From assembly GCF_937877005.1 (NCBI RefSeq), contig NZ_CALEFV010000067.1:1-8034 (forward strand): 8,034 bases of DNA, written 5' to 3'. The position numbers were made by a program, and so were the translations under genes. Below, piece after piece: positions 1 to 7,518 of the stretch. Origin of the DNA: an uncultured Fibrobacter sp. Its GTDB lineage: Bacteria > Fibrobacterota > Fibrobacteria > Fibrobacterales > Fibrobacteraceae. The notes below the pieces were generated by a model that saw only the letters and a program-made list of their open reading frames with translations, had not been told where the DNA came from and ran no database searches. Numbering within the stretch: the first letter of the stretch is position 1; the number at the start of each line of letters is the position of its first letter.

Positions 1-1531
1 GGATAATGTCGGGGTGAGTCACCGTCACAGGCTTGCCCTGTTCAATCTGACGCTTGAACAGCGGAATCACGGAACCGTTCGAGCCCAGCACATTGCCAAA
101 GCGAGTCGTCACGAATTCGGTATCGCCACTCTTCTGCTGAGCCAAGAACTGCACAATCATTTCGCAGCAGCGCTTAGAGGCACCCATCACGTTAGTGGGG
201 TTCACCGCCTTGTCGGTACTGATCATCACAAACTTCTTGACGCCGTTCAGAACCGCGAGTGTACCCATGTTAAACGTACCGATGACGTTATTTTTAATGG
301 CTTCCATGGGGTTGTTTTCCATGAGCGGCACATGCTTATGGGCCGCCGCGTGGAACACCACCTGGGGCTTGTACTTCTTAAAGATCTGGTTCATGCGGAA
401 GTAGTCGCGCACGCTTGCAATGATGGTCACCAGGTTCAGGTTGTTGCCATACTCCATCACGAGTTCCTGCTGAATATCGTAGGCATTGTTCTCGTAGATG
501 TCGACAATAATGACCTGGGCGGGATTGTACTTTGCAATCTGGCGCACGAGTTCGCTACCGATGGACCCGCCACCGCCGGTGATCATGCATACCTTGCCGC
601 CAATAAAGTCGTGAATTTCGGAGTTGTCAAACTTGATGGGCTCACGACCTAGAAGGTCTTCGACCTTGATGTCGCGAATTTGAGAAATGTAGGTCTGCGG
701 TTCCGATTCCTTGACATCTTGCAGGCTACCCACGAAGGGCAACACCTTTACCGGCAGGTTTGTCTTGCCGCACAGGTCCAAGATGGCGGCACGGTCCTTG
801 GGAGGACAACTGGGAATGGCGAAAATAATCTGCTCGATGTTTTCGAGTTTTGCGAGCTTTACGATATCGCTCGTGCCACCTGCCACCAGGACGCCGTTGA
901 CATACTTGCCAATCTTGTAGCGATCGTCGTCGATCAGGCATACGGGGTTGATGGTGTAGTTCTCGGCCGCACCCAGGGCACCCTTTTCGACAGGATTTTC
1001 TAGACGGCGAATTTCGGAGAGGAGCACCTTGCAGGCCTCCCCCGCCCCGATAATCATGGTCCTTTTTTTACGGGCTTCGGCAAGTCCTGCCCCAACCAAC
1101 GAGACGAACGTTCCCTTGAAAATGTAGCGGAACAGACACACGCCCACCGTGGCAACCACGGCTGTCACAATGGTAAATGCGGCAAACAGATGCCCGGTAG
1201 ATAGATAGCACAGGAATGTTCCGATTACAAATCCAGTCAGGATTCCCTTGACGCAGCTCAGGTAGTCTGCCAGGTTAAAATAGCGCCACAGCTTGTTGTA
1301 GGCCCCGAACAGTAGCTGGCATGCAAAGCAGCAGAAGGCACAGAGTAGCAGGAAAGAAAATAACTGTAGGCGGTCGATACGGTCGGCAAAAAAGGGAAGC
1401 GGCAGATTAACAATGAGTCCCGCCATGATGACAACGAACCCATCTACCAGGGCTAGTAGGCGCTTGCGCAGCCTGAAACTCGTAAATAGCAATCTATACT
1501 TGCGAATAGCCCTTCTTACAAATCTAACCAT
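1..1531 (-). CDS. FlaA1/WbpM-type nucleotide-sugar 4,6-dehydratase, C-terminus cut by window edge
   Basis: Membrane-bound polysaccharide biosynthesis protein of the WbpM/CapD/PglF/FlaA1 family, which converts UDP-GlcNAc or a similar sugar nucleotide to the 4-keto-6-deoxy form at the inner-membrane cytoplasmic face. 510 residues are visible; long-form relatives run to roughly 600-660, so the end is missing. Four hydrophobic segments lie at about residues 25-48, 55-78, 92-112 and 115-138. A first Rossmann-like domain starts near 158 (IIGAGEACKVL), and the catalytic SDR domain starts near 312 with the NAD loop TGGGGSIGSEL (318-328). The catalytic stretch STDKAVNPTNVMGASK (438-453) shows S438, D440/K441, and M449/K453 in place of the usual YxxxK, the altered S-M-K triad known for WbpM. 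The AAAHKHVPLME block (395-405) is also typical. The ATG at 1529-1531 is preceded by GAAGGTGG. It lies 24 bp after the Wzi-like gene, so the two are probably cotranscribed. The exact substrate cannot be told from sequence; the family call is secure. Confidence 0.93.
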   Translation of the reverse strand, partial: MVRFVRRAIRKYRLLFTSFRLRKRLLALVDGFVVIMAGLIVNLPLPFFADRIDRLQLFSFLLLCAFCCFACQLLFGAYNKLWRYFNLADYLSCVKGILTGFVIGTFLCYLSTGHLFAAFTIVTAVVATVGVCLFRYIFKGTFVSLVGAGLAEARKKRTMIIGAGEACKVLLSEIRRLENPVEKGALGAAENYTINPVCLIDDDRYKIGKYVNGVLVAGGTSDIVKLAKLENIEQIIFAIPSCPPKDRAAILDLCGKTNLPVKVLPFVGSLQDVKESEPQTYISQIRDIKVEDLLGREPIKFDNSEIHDFIGGKVCMITGGGGSIGSELVRQIAKYNPAQVIIVDIYENNAYDIQQELVMEYGNNLNLVTIIASVRDYFRMNQIFKKYKPQVVFHAAAHKHVPLMENNPMEAIKNNVIGTFNMGTLAVLNGVKKFVMISTDKAVNPTNVMGASKRCCEMIVQFLAQQKSGDTEFVTTRFGNVLGSNGSVIPLFKRQIEQGKPVTVTHPDII

Positions 1532-1535
1532 ATTT

Positions 1536-1543
1536 CCACCTTC
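1536..1543 (-). promoter_or_regulatory. Ribosome binding site of the dehydratase gene
   Basis: On the minus strand GAAGGTGG ends 4 nt before the ATG at 1529-1531, with its AAGG core about 7 nt away. It is the only purine-rich Shine-Dalgarno candidate in the 24 bp gap after the Wzi-like stop codon, and it supports this start. Confidence 0.6.
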
Positions 1544-1555
1544 TTTACGCTAAAT

Positions 1556-3076
1556 TTAGAACATTATCATAGTACGTAGGTAAACCGCTGGGTCGTCCCC
1601 CACCGTTATTTCACCTGTGAACGAGACGAACCGCCCATGGTAGCTTACCGAGGGGGTTGCGTTGTAATGCATCGGGGCGTCGTGAATAAAACGCTTGCGT
1701 CTTGGTTTCTCCGATAAACTTGGATAGGAATTTTCAATGTCGCTTCCAAAATCGGTCCCCTTCCATAGCCAGTTGTTGTGTATTCCCACATAAATGGATT
1801 GCCATTCCTCAATCGAAATGTTCGCATATAAAGTCCAGTCTGCAGATAAACTATTCGGGCCGTTGGGATTGCCAATGGGTATCCCTAAATGTGACATCTG
1901 AGCTTTTGCAGTATCAAAGTGACAATAGGTATAAGGTTCCACTCGTGCAATTTCGAAAACGGATCCTGTTTTAATTATTCGTTTTCCAATAGTAAAATTA
2001 TGTGCAACATGCATGCCCAACATAGCGGCCCAACGATTGTTACTGTACTTATTTTCATATAACGCCACAGGAGATTCCATGTCATCTAAGAAAAATTCTC
2101 CATATAAGCGAACCGTATTAAACAACTGGTAATTGACATCAAAGGAAAGGGAGCCATTATTTGACAATTCTGAATAGTTTCCTTTTTCCATAAACAGAGG
2201 AACCACAGGCATAAATAGCCATGGTTTGTTATCATTGTATAATATCTGAATTTCGCTCATGCCTATTGTTAGATTACTTCCTGCTAGGGAGAGCTCATAG
2301 CGATGAGCGTACATATTTCTGTCATTCAGATTCTCAGGACTCCACCCCCAACGACTAACACGTAAATCGGCATAGGCACTAAAAATACGCATTGGACCAA
2401 AAGTAAAATCCAGAATTAACATATTATAGGGCAAGGCAAATTGATTCAGTGCAAGATTATTATAATACCCTGGTCCCCAATGCAATACATCGCGCGCCAG
2501 TTGCAACCGTACAAAAGCATAATTAAAACCCAGATGGGCACGGTAACGGGAATAACTCACATAGTCTGCGCCCGAATTATTTTTTTCATTTTGTTCATCG
2601 AAAATTTCACCATCGTAGCTTTGAGGTTTGCTTGCACTGTGATTTTCTGCATAGATTCGTGCATCCAAATCAAAATCAACGGAATCCACATAGCCACGCA
2701 AGAACAGTCCCCCATCGATTCCTGGCCAAATGGTATCGCCAAGCGCTTCTCCACCGCGGTAATCGAGACCGAGCAAGGGGGATGCCGCAATGGCAAAGCG
2801 GTGCGCCTCTGTACCAGAGCCGATGGAATCGGAATAATAGATGAGCGCACGGCTATCTGTCTTATGGAAGTCTTTTATGAAATTGTAATTACGGCGGGGG
2901 TATGTAAAAAACTGCCTGCCCTCCCCTACGGTTTGCGCATGGTATTCCATGAGCATGGGGGCGTAATCGAGCTGCCTTAAGTTGCGGGTTCGTTCTGCAC
3001 TCACCACCGGCAAGGCGTTAGCCCATGCGCTCAATATGGCGAAAACAAGGAGAAATGGCAGCAGGAATTTAGGCAT
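1556..3076 (-). CDS. Wzi-like capsule assembly outer-membrane protein
   Basis: Probable outer-membrane beta-barrel of the capsule assembly Wzi family. E. coli Wzi is an 18-stranded barrel with lectin activity that anchors capsule at the cell surface. The 506-residue product is close to that family's size. It has a signal peptide (hydrophobic core at residues 4-18, likely cleavage after ANA at 21) and no later transmembrane helix, but many alternating aromatic/polar strands. The family block RDVLHWGPGYYNNLAL (195-210) is followed by a strand-rich segment (FALPYNMLILDF). The last residue is Phe in TMIMF, as expected for barrels inserted by BAM. The ATG at 3074-3076 gives a good signal peptide but has no clear Shine-Dalgarno. 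It lies 60 bp after the OmpA-like gene with a terminator-like hairpin between, and 24 bp before the dehydratase. Hand counts give about 40% GC over 1681-2700, against about 53% for its own 5' part (2701-3060) and 55-68% in sampled lines of its neighbours. Family call is good; the polymer bound is unknown. Confidence 0.78.
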   Translation of the reverse strand: MPKFLLPFLLVFAILSAWANALPVVSAERTRNLRQLDYAPMLMEYHAQTVGEGRQFFTYPRRNYNFIKDFHKTDSRALIYYSDSIGSGTEAHRFAIAASPLLGLDYRGGEALGDTIWPGIDGGLFLRGYVDSVDFDLDARIYAENHSASKPQSYDGEIFDEQNEKNNSGADYVSYSRYRAHLGFNYAFVRLQLARDVLHWGPGYYNNLALNQFALPYNMLILDFTFGPMRIFSAYADLRVSRWGWSPENLNDRNMYAHRYELSLAGSNLTIGMSEIQILYNDNKPWLFMPVVPLFMEKGNYSELSNNGSLSFDVNYQLFNTVRLYGEFFLDDMESPVALYENKYSNNRWAAMLGMHVAHNFTIGKRIIKTGSVFEIARVEPYTYCHFDTAKAQMSHLGIPIGNPNGPNSLSADWTLYANISIEEWQSIYVGIHNNWLWKGTDFGSDIENSYPSLSEKPRRKRFIHDAPMHYNATPSVSYHGRFVSFTGEITVGDDPAVYLRTMIMF

Positions 3077-3084
3077 CGTCTTTA

Positions 3085-3115
3085 TTTAAATAAGGGCCGG
3101 TCCTAGGACCGACCC
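3085..3115 (-). terminator. Hairpin resembling an intrinsic terminator after the OmpA-like gene
   Basis: The inverted repeat at 3094-3115 contains a perfect 14 bp palindrome (CGGTCCTAGGACCG). On the minus strand it folds as a 9 bp stem, GGGUCGGUC with GACCGGCCC, including one U-G pair and a CUAG loop. It is followed by the U-rich tract UUAUUUAAAU. It begins 21 bp after the OmpA-like stop codon. The tract is interrupted by A residues, so termination may be partial. The other strand lacks the U-G pair (A/C mismatch), which favours the minus direction. Confidence 0.6.
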
Positions 3116-3136
3116 AAAGTGTTTTAATGAGATGAA

Positions 3137-5275
3137 CTACTTTTCGAACGGAACGAGTTCCACGCGACGGTTCTGTTCGCGGCCTTCCTTGGTGCTGTTG
3201 TCGGCAATCGACATCTCGGAACCGAAACCAATTGCACGCAGGCGGTCAGCCTCGATGCCCTTCTTTTTCAAGAAGTCCACCACGGCCTGGGCACGCTTTT
3301 CGGAAAGGGCCTGGTTTGCCGCTTCGGAACCGGTGTTGTCGGTATGGCCCTGAACTTCCAGGTTGGCGGACTTCACCTTGCGCATGAGCGAGGCAATGTC
3401 GTTCAACGTGGTGTAGCTCTTCTTGGTGAGCTTGGTAGAACCCGTCTGGAACTGGATTCCCTTCTTGAGCTGGTCCAGGTCTTCTTTCTTGTTCACCGGG
3501 CAGCCGTCTTCCTTGACGGCAATTCCTTCGAGGGTGTTGGGGCACTTGTCCAGATTGTCGGGAACACCGTCCTTGTCGCCATCGAGTACGCAACCCACGG
3601 AGTCGACCGGCATGCCGGCTGCCGTTCCCGGGCACTTGTCCTGGCCATCGGAGATACCGTCGTTGTCGCTATCGGCGGGGCAACCCGTAGAATCTACCGA
3701 TATACCATCCTTAGTGTTGGGGCACTTGTCGAAATCGTCTGGTACACCGTCCTTGTCAAAATCCATCGGGCAACCGGTGCTATCGACGCTGATGCCGCTC
3801 TTTGTATTCGGGCACTTGTCCTGACTGTCGGCCACGCCATCCTTGTCAAAGTCGAGCATGCAACCCACGGAGTCAACCACGATGCCTTCCCTGGTGTTGG
3901 GGCACTTGTCCTTGAGGTCAGAGATGCCATCCTTATCGGTATCGACACGGTCAAGAGAATCCTGGCGGGCGCGTTCGGCAGCCTTCAGGGAGTCTGCACG
4001 GAAGGCAGAGTCAGAAGCGGTGCGGGCCGCATTGGCATCCGTCACGAAGGCGGAATCCTTGTCGGCGCAGCCATCGGTGTTCACCTTCACGCTATCCGGC
4101 GTGTTCGGGCACTTGTCGTAGGAATCGACCACGCCATCCTTGTCGCTATCGAGCGGGCAACCATTTTCGTCAACGGCAATCCCCTTTCTGGTGTGAGCGC
4201 ACTTGTCCTTGTTGTTGTTCACGCCGTCACCATCGCTATCGCGGAACATGTCAGCACCAAAGCGCCAGGTGAGGAGGGCCGCACCGGCCACGAGCGGAGT
4301 CGGGGCGTAGCAGTAATCCACCTTGGAGCCATCTTCACCCTCGTAATGAATCATGCTGTTGCCACAACCCTTCATTTCTTCGTCACCATCGTAAGTGATG
4401 TTCTTGAGGGCACGGACCGCCACCTCTAGTCCCATGGCAAAGTCGATGTTATAGGGCAAGTGGAAACGGAGACCCGGGGTAATGAGCATCGGATCTTCGA
4501 ACGGTTCAAACTTATATTCGCCCTTGCTCTGCAGTCGCATTTCGCCGGAGTATTCCAGGAACACGTCCATCCAGCTCTTGGGGAGCCAGTTCACGCCGGC
4601 ACTGTAAACGAGCGTCTGGGTTTCGTCCAGATCAAGCGGATACAGGTAGCTTGCCGCCAAGTTGAAGCGGAAGGGTTTTGGATTACTCAGCTTGGTGAGG
4701 TCGGCCGTACCGACCAGGCCCGCAGAGAAAGCCCAGTCATCGGCAGTGAACGGCTGGGTGTAGCCATTGCCGTTCAAGTACCAAGCATGACGGGGGCGCA
4801 CACCGGCATTAGATTCACCAGTCGGGATATACATGTTGAGCATCACGGCAAAGCCGTACCACTTGTTGGTGTCGAGCGGAATGCGGATCTTGGTCCACAG
4901 GTCCAGGTCGCCGCGGCTCGTGGTCCACTGGTTGGTACTACCGGACGGGCCATTGGAATTGGCATGTTCATAATACACGGGCAGAATTACGCCCACGTCC
5001 AAGTTATCCAGAAGACCGGCACTCACGAAGAAGTTTCCCGCCTGGGTATAGTCCCACCAGTTATAGCTGTAGTCCCTGCCGTCTTGCGTGTACTTGCCAC
5101 CGCGAGCGAGCGACCAGCCGTCGATGGCGATGTTACCACCCGTACCCACGGCAAAGTTCCACTGACCGAGGGTCTTGGCATTGATCTGATGCAGACCGTC
5201 CGATCCACCTTCCATGCCTATCTGGGCGAAGGCGCAACCTGCGGCCAGTAAGGCGATCCCAAAGAGTTTTTTCAT
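3137..5275 (-). CDS. OmpA-family outer-membrane protein with TSP type 3 repeats
   Basis: Envelope protein of 712 residues. A signal peptide (1-17, likely cleaved at AFA/Q) precedes a strand-rich, barrel-like region at about 18-340. Then come seven thrombospondin type 3-like calcium repeats of the form DxDxDGxxDxxDKCPNT, starting at residues 346, 376, 445, 475, 505, 535 and 565. Each full 30-residue unit has two cysteines (DKCP and GCP), probably oxidised in the periplasm. An OmpA C-terminal peptidoglycan-binding domain fills about 605-712, with GHTDNTGS (643-650), RA at 661 and NRRVE (702-706). D646 and R661 have the same 15-residue spacing as D271/R286 of Acinetobacter OmpA, which hold diaminopimelate. 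The expected role is to bridge outer membrane and cell wall. The ATG at 5273-5275 is supported by AGAAGGA 8 nt upstream and by the signal peptide. It lies 74 bp after the kinase gene and is followed by a terminator-like hairpin. A 39-residue insert (406-444) breaks the repeat array. Architecture is clear; a direct role in polysaccharide handling is only suggested by position. Confidence 0.92.
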   Translation of the reverse strand: MKKLFGIALLAAGCAFAQIGMEGGSDGLHQINAKTLGQWNFAVGTGGNIAIDGWSLARGGKYTQDGRDYSYNWWDYTQAGNFFVSAGLLDNLDVGVILPVYYEHANSNGPSGSTNQWTTSRGDLDLWTKIRIPLDTNKWYGFAVMLNMYIPTGESNAGVRPRHAWYLNGNGYTQPFTADDWAFSAGLVGTADLTKLSNPKPFRFNLAASYLYPLDLDETQTLVYSAGVNWLPKSWMDVFLEYSGEMRLQSKGEYKFEPFEDPMLITPGLRFHLPYNIDFAMGLEVAVRALKNITYDGDEEMKGCGNSMIHYEGEDGSKVDYCYAPTPLVAGAALLTWRFGADMFRDSDGDGVNNNKDKCAHTRKGIAVDENGCPLDSDKDGVVDSYDKCPNTPDSVKVNTDGCADKDSAFVTDANAARTASDSAFRADSLKAAERARQDSLDRVDTDKDGISDLKDKCPNTREGIVVDSVGCMLDFDKDGVADSQDKCPNTKSGISVDSTGCPMDFDKDGVPDDFDKCPNTKDGISVDSTGCPADSDNDGISDGQDKCPGTAAGMPVDSVGCVLDGDKDGVPDNLDKCPNTLEGIAVKEDGCPVNKKEDLDQLKKGIQFQTGSTKLTKKSYTTLNDIASLMRKVKSANLEVQGHTDNTGSEAANQALSEKRAQAVVDFLKKKGIEADRLRAIGFGSEMSIADNSTKEGREQNRRVELVPFEK
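3494..3943 (-). repeat. Five 90 bp tandem units encoding TSP3 repeats
   Basis: Five in-frame units of exactly 90 bp encode residues 445-594 of the OmpA-like protein. The plus-strand string GGCACTTGTC recurs at nearly the same phase in each unit (for example at 3541, 3721, 3811 and 3901). Units differ at many positions, so this is an old, protein-selected repeat rather than a recent DNA amplification. Confidence 0.85.
4061..4240 (-). repeat. Two further 90 bp TSP3 units separated from the main array
   Basis: These encode residues 346-405 with the same 30-residue period. They are separated from the five-unit array by a 117 bp insert (3944-4060) that encodes a charged, Ala/Asp/Ser-rich segment without Cys or the DxDxDG motif. 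Confidence 0.8.
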
Positions 5276-5283
5276 GATTTGTT

Positions 5284-5290
5284 TCCTTCT
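5284..5290 (-). promoter_or_regulatory. Ribosome binding site of the OmpA-like gene
   Basis: On the minus strand AGAAGGA lies 8 nt before the ATG at 5273-5275, a good Shine-Dalgarno match and spacing. It supports that start codon. Confidence 0.65.
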
Positions 5291-5307
5291 TCTAGGTAAC
5301 TTTGGTA

Positions 5308-5315
5308 CAAATTTA
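5308..5315 (-). promoter_or_regulatory. Candidate -7 box (TAnnTTTG) upstream of the OmpA-like gene
   Basis: The 74 bp gap between the kinase and the OmpA-like gene is AT-rich and holds TAAATTTG, matching the Bacteroidetes -7 consensus TAnnTTTG, 32 bp before the ATG. A TTTG at 5329-5332 lies only 13 nt upstream of it, too close for the usual 19-21 nt spacing to a -33 element. The call is tentative; if right, the OmpA-like gene has its own promoter. Confidence 0.3.
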
Positions 5316-5349
5316 GTAAAAAAAGTTTCAAATTAACTTACGAAACGGA

Positions 5350-7491
5350 CTAGTCCTTGTTGGAATATCCCTTTCCGTAGTATCCCTTGCCGTAATAGCC
5401 ATATCCATAATAGTGGCCCGGCTCATATTCGCAGTGGTTCATGACGAAGGCGCAGGGCTTTTCGCCATAGCGGCGCAGGTTCTCGATATTTTCCTTGATC
5501 TGGCCCAGGGAATCTGAACCGTAATGGACCACCAGCAGCACGAAATCGACCAGCGGGTAGATGAGTTCGGCATCCGTCACCATGCTTACCGGCGGAGTAT
5601 CTACGATGACCAGGTCGAATTCGGCCTTGAATTCCTCGAGCAGGTCCTTGAAGACCCCCTTGCGCAATAGTTCGCTCGGCGACATCAGGCGCTTGCCGCC
5701 CCCCATGACAAACAGGTTTGCACACTTGGACTCTACCACCACGTCGCGCCAGGCGGCCTTGCCCGAAAGCACCTCGGTCAGGCCCGCATGCTTGGAGCTG
5801 CGGATAACGCCACGGCGCATGTCTGCATCGATGAGCAGCACCTTCTTGCCGTTCAGGGCGTACACGGCCGCCAAGTTCTTGGAGACAAAGCTTTTGCCCA
5901 CGCCCGGTACCAAGCCGCATACCATGAGTACCTTCTGCCCTTCGACCATGGAAAAGTCCACGGCCGTCTGCAGAGAACGAAAAGCCTCGCTCGCCTGGTC
6001 GTTCGGGGACGCCTCCACCAGGGTCTGCTTGCGGCGCTTGTCGCGCAGCAGGCGGTTCTTGGATTCCGGAATCTTCGCAAACACGCTGATGTCGGTGGCA
6101 TGCTCCAGTTCCTGGGAACTTCGAATGCCGTTGCGCATCATGCGGAGCAGGAATACCAAAAGGACTCCCACCATGAAGGCTGCCGCTATGGAGCAGATAA
6201 GGATGTTGAATTTTTGGGGCTTACTCTGAATAGGTTCGATCTGTGCAAGGTCAACAATACGCACGTTGCCCACTTCGCCTGCGCGCACCACGCGCAGTTG
6301 CTGGATGTTGTTAAGCATGCTCGTGTACTGGGCGTTGTTGACGGAAACGTCTTCTTGCAGGCGCAAAACCTCTTGCTGCGTCACGGGCATGGATTCCGCA
6401 TTTTTCTTGAGGCGTGCGAGTTCCCCGCGCAGGCGGTCTTGCTGTTTTACGATTGTCTGGACCGAAGGATGTTCTTCCTTGAACAGGCGGGCAGCCTCCT
6501 GACGGTGCTGTTCCAGCTGCAGCAACTGGCGCTGCAGGTCCATCTCTTTGTTCAGATGCGCCTGGGTTTCTCCAGTCATGTCGACAGAGCCTATCTTGTG
6601 GCGGTAATCGGCCAAAACTTTTTCGGCACTGTCGAGCTTGGCTTTCACGCCCGGTAACTGTCCTTCCAGGAATTCCAAGGTCTTTTCGGCCTCGGCACTG
6701 CGCATTTCCACATTCTGGCGCACGTAGGTATTCGCGATGGTGTTCAGGATAGAGGCAGCGCGATCGGCATACCGATGAGAATAGGATACGCCAATAATGC
6801 CGGTCTGTTTGCCCTGCTCGGCCACCTTGAGCGATTTTGCAAGGCCACGGGCGGCCAGTAGCGGGTTCGACATGGCGATTCTAAACTTTTCGCCCACCTT
6901 GGCCCGCATCAAGTTCACGCGAATGCGCAAGGTATCCCCCGCATACGGAGCCTTCAACAGGTCATCAATCTTGCCCTCGACCAGTTTAGATTCTTCGGGA
7001 GTGTACACAGCGTAAGAGTCCGCCCCCGTCACCACGGCCATCCAGCGTTCGCCACGGGCGATTTCGGGAATGTCCAAGAAGTCGATATCCATGCGCCCCT
7101 CGCGATGGAGCAAGCGGTTGAGCTTGTTCTGCGGGGTTGCCGAATATGTCAGGTGTTCCGCCTCCACCACCTGAGCCAAGACCATGCGACTCTTGATAAG
7201 CTGGATTTCGGCATCGGCGGGGCTCGGCATTTCTAGGAGGGCGCCCATCTCGCCCATTGCACGGCCCGCCTTGTTGCCCTTGATATCAATCTGTAGCAAC
7301 AAGTCACTCGTAAACTGCGGGCGGATCCACTGCCCCACCGTCACGCCAATCACGGCACCAATGGCCAAGAACAGGCACAGGAAATAGCGTTTTTTCCACA
7401 GGATAAACAGGGCCTCGAGCAAGGTGATTGTGTTGTTTGTCTGGGCGGCCTGTGCCCCCACCACGACCATCTGTTGTTCTTTTTCAGCCAT
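5350..7491 (-). CDS. Wzc-like polysaccharide co-polymerase and BY-family tyrosine kinase
   Basis: Inner-membrane protein of 713 residues that controls chain length and export in Wzy-dependent capsule/EPS systems and autophosphorylates on C-terminal tyrosines. E. coli Wzc is about 720. The Wzz-type region has TM1 at about 36-54, a periplasmic part with predicted coiled coils (roughly 265-400), the proline motif PIQSKP (420-425) and TM2 at about 429-449. The kinase domain shows Walker A GLVPGVGKS (526-534), Walker A' VLLIDADMRR (551-560) and Walker B LVIVDTPP (627-634). The tail HYYGYGYYGKGYYGKGYS (693-710) carries eight tyrosines. The oligomerisation motif ExxRxxR appears as EAFRSLQ (502-508), with Gln instead of the third Arg. 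I chose the ATG at 7489-7491, which has GGGAGA 7 nt upstream. An in-frame TTG at 7519-7521 would add 10 residues but has no RBS and overlaps the candidate promoter box. The gene sits between a kinase remnant and the OmpA-like gene. The family call is secure. Confidence 0.95.
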   Translation of the reverse strand: MAEKEQQMVVVGAQAAQTNNTITLLEALFILWKKRYFLCLFLAIGAVIGVTVGQWIRPQFTSDLLLQIDIKGNKAGRAMGEMGALLEMPSPADAEIQLIKSRMVLAQVVEAEHLTYSATPQNKLNRLLHREGRMDIDFLDIPEIARGERWMAVVTGADSYAVYTPEESKLVEGKIDDLLKAPYAGDTLRIRVNLMRAKVGEKFRIAMSNPLLAARGLAKSLKVAEQGKQTGIIGVSYSHRYADRAASILNTIANTYVRQNVEMRSAEAEKTLEFLEGQLPGVKAKLDSAEKVLADYRHKIGSVDMTGETQAHLNKEMDLQRQLLQLEQHRQEAARLFKEEHPSVQTIVKQQDRLRGELARLKKNAESMPVTQQEVLRLQEDVSVNNAQYTSMLNNIQQLRVVRAGEVGNVRIVDLAQIEPIQSKPQKFNILICSIAAAFMVGVLLVFLLRMMRNGIRSSQELEHATDISVFAKIPESKNRLLRDKRRKQTLVEASPNDQASEAFRSLQTAVDFSMVEGQKVLMVCGLVPGVGKSFVSKNLAAVYALNGKKVLLIDADMRRGVIRSSKHAGLTEVLSGKAAWRDVVVESKCANLFVMGGGKRLMSPSELLRKGVFKDLLEEFKAEFDLVIVDTPPVSMVTDAELIYPLVDFVLLVVHYGSDSLGQIKENIENLRRYGEKPCAFVMNHCEYEPGHYYGYGYYGKGYYGKGYSNKD

Positions 7492-7498
7492 AAAATTC

Positions 7499-7504
7499 TC
7501 TCCC
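7499..7504 (-). promoter_or_regulatory. Ribosome binding site that decides the kinase start
   Basis: GGGAGA on the minus strand lies 7 nt before the ATG at 7489-7491. It favours that ATG over the upstream in-frame TTG at 7519-7521. Confidence 0.65.
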
Positions 7505-7518
7505 AATATTTTCGGACA

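Noticed and set aside
14..1003. Plus-strand open frames over the dehydratase
   Set aside because: The minus strand encodes an unbroken 510-residue dehydratase with all family motifs. The plus-strand translations are its antisense shadow.
3494..4240. Regular 90 bp periodicity suggestive of a CRISPR or satellite array
   Set aside because: Units are in frame, diverged, and fully explained by 30-residue TSP3 protein repeats. There is no short-repeat and unique-spacer pattern.
3344..4429. Long plus-strand open frame of 361 codons
   Set aside because: It lies opposite the TSP3 repeats of the OmpA-like gene, has a repetitive translation with no family signature, and stays open only because of the biased, periodic codons of the real gene.
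5225..5275. Possible lipoprotein signal (LLAAGC) in the OmpA-like protein
   Set aside because: The -3 residue is Ala rather than Leu/Val/Ile, and a standard cleavage site AFA/Q follows three residues after the Cys, which suits an outer-membrane barrel protein better.
5348..5357. Palindrome GGACTAGTCC at the kinase stop codon as a terminator
   Set aside because: It allows only about four base pairs around a minimal loop and has no following U tract.
5788..6657. Plus-strand open frame of 289 codons
   Set aside because: It is antisense to the kinase gene, where codon bias keeps the frame open. The translation has no recognisable domain and no RBS supports it.
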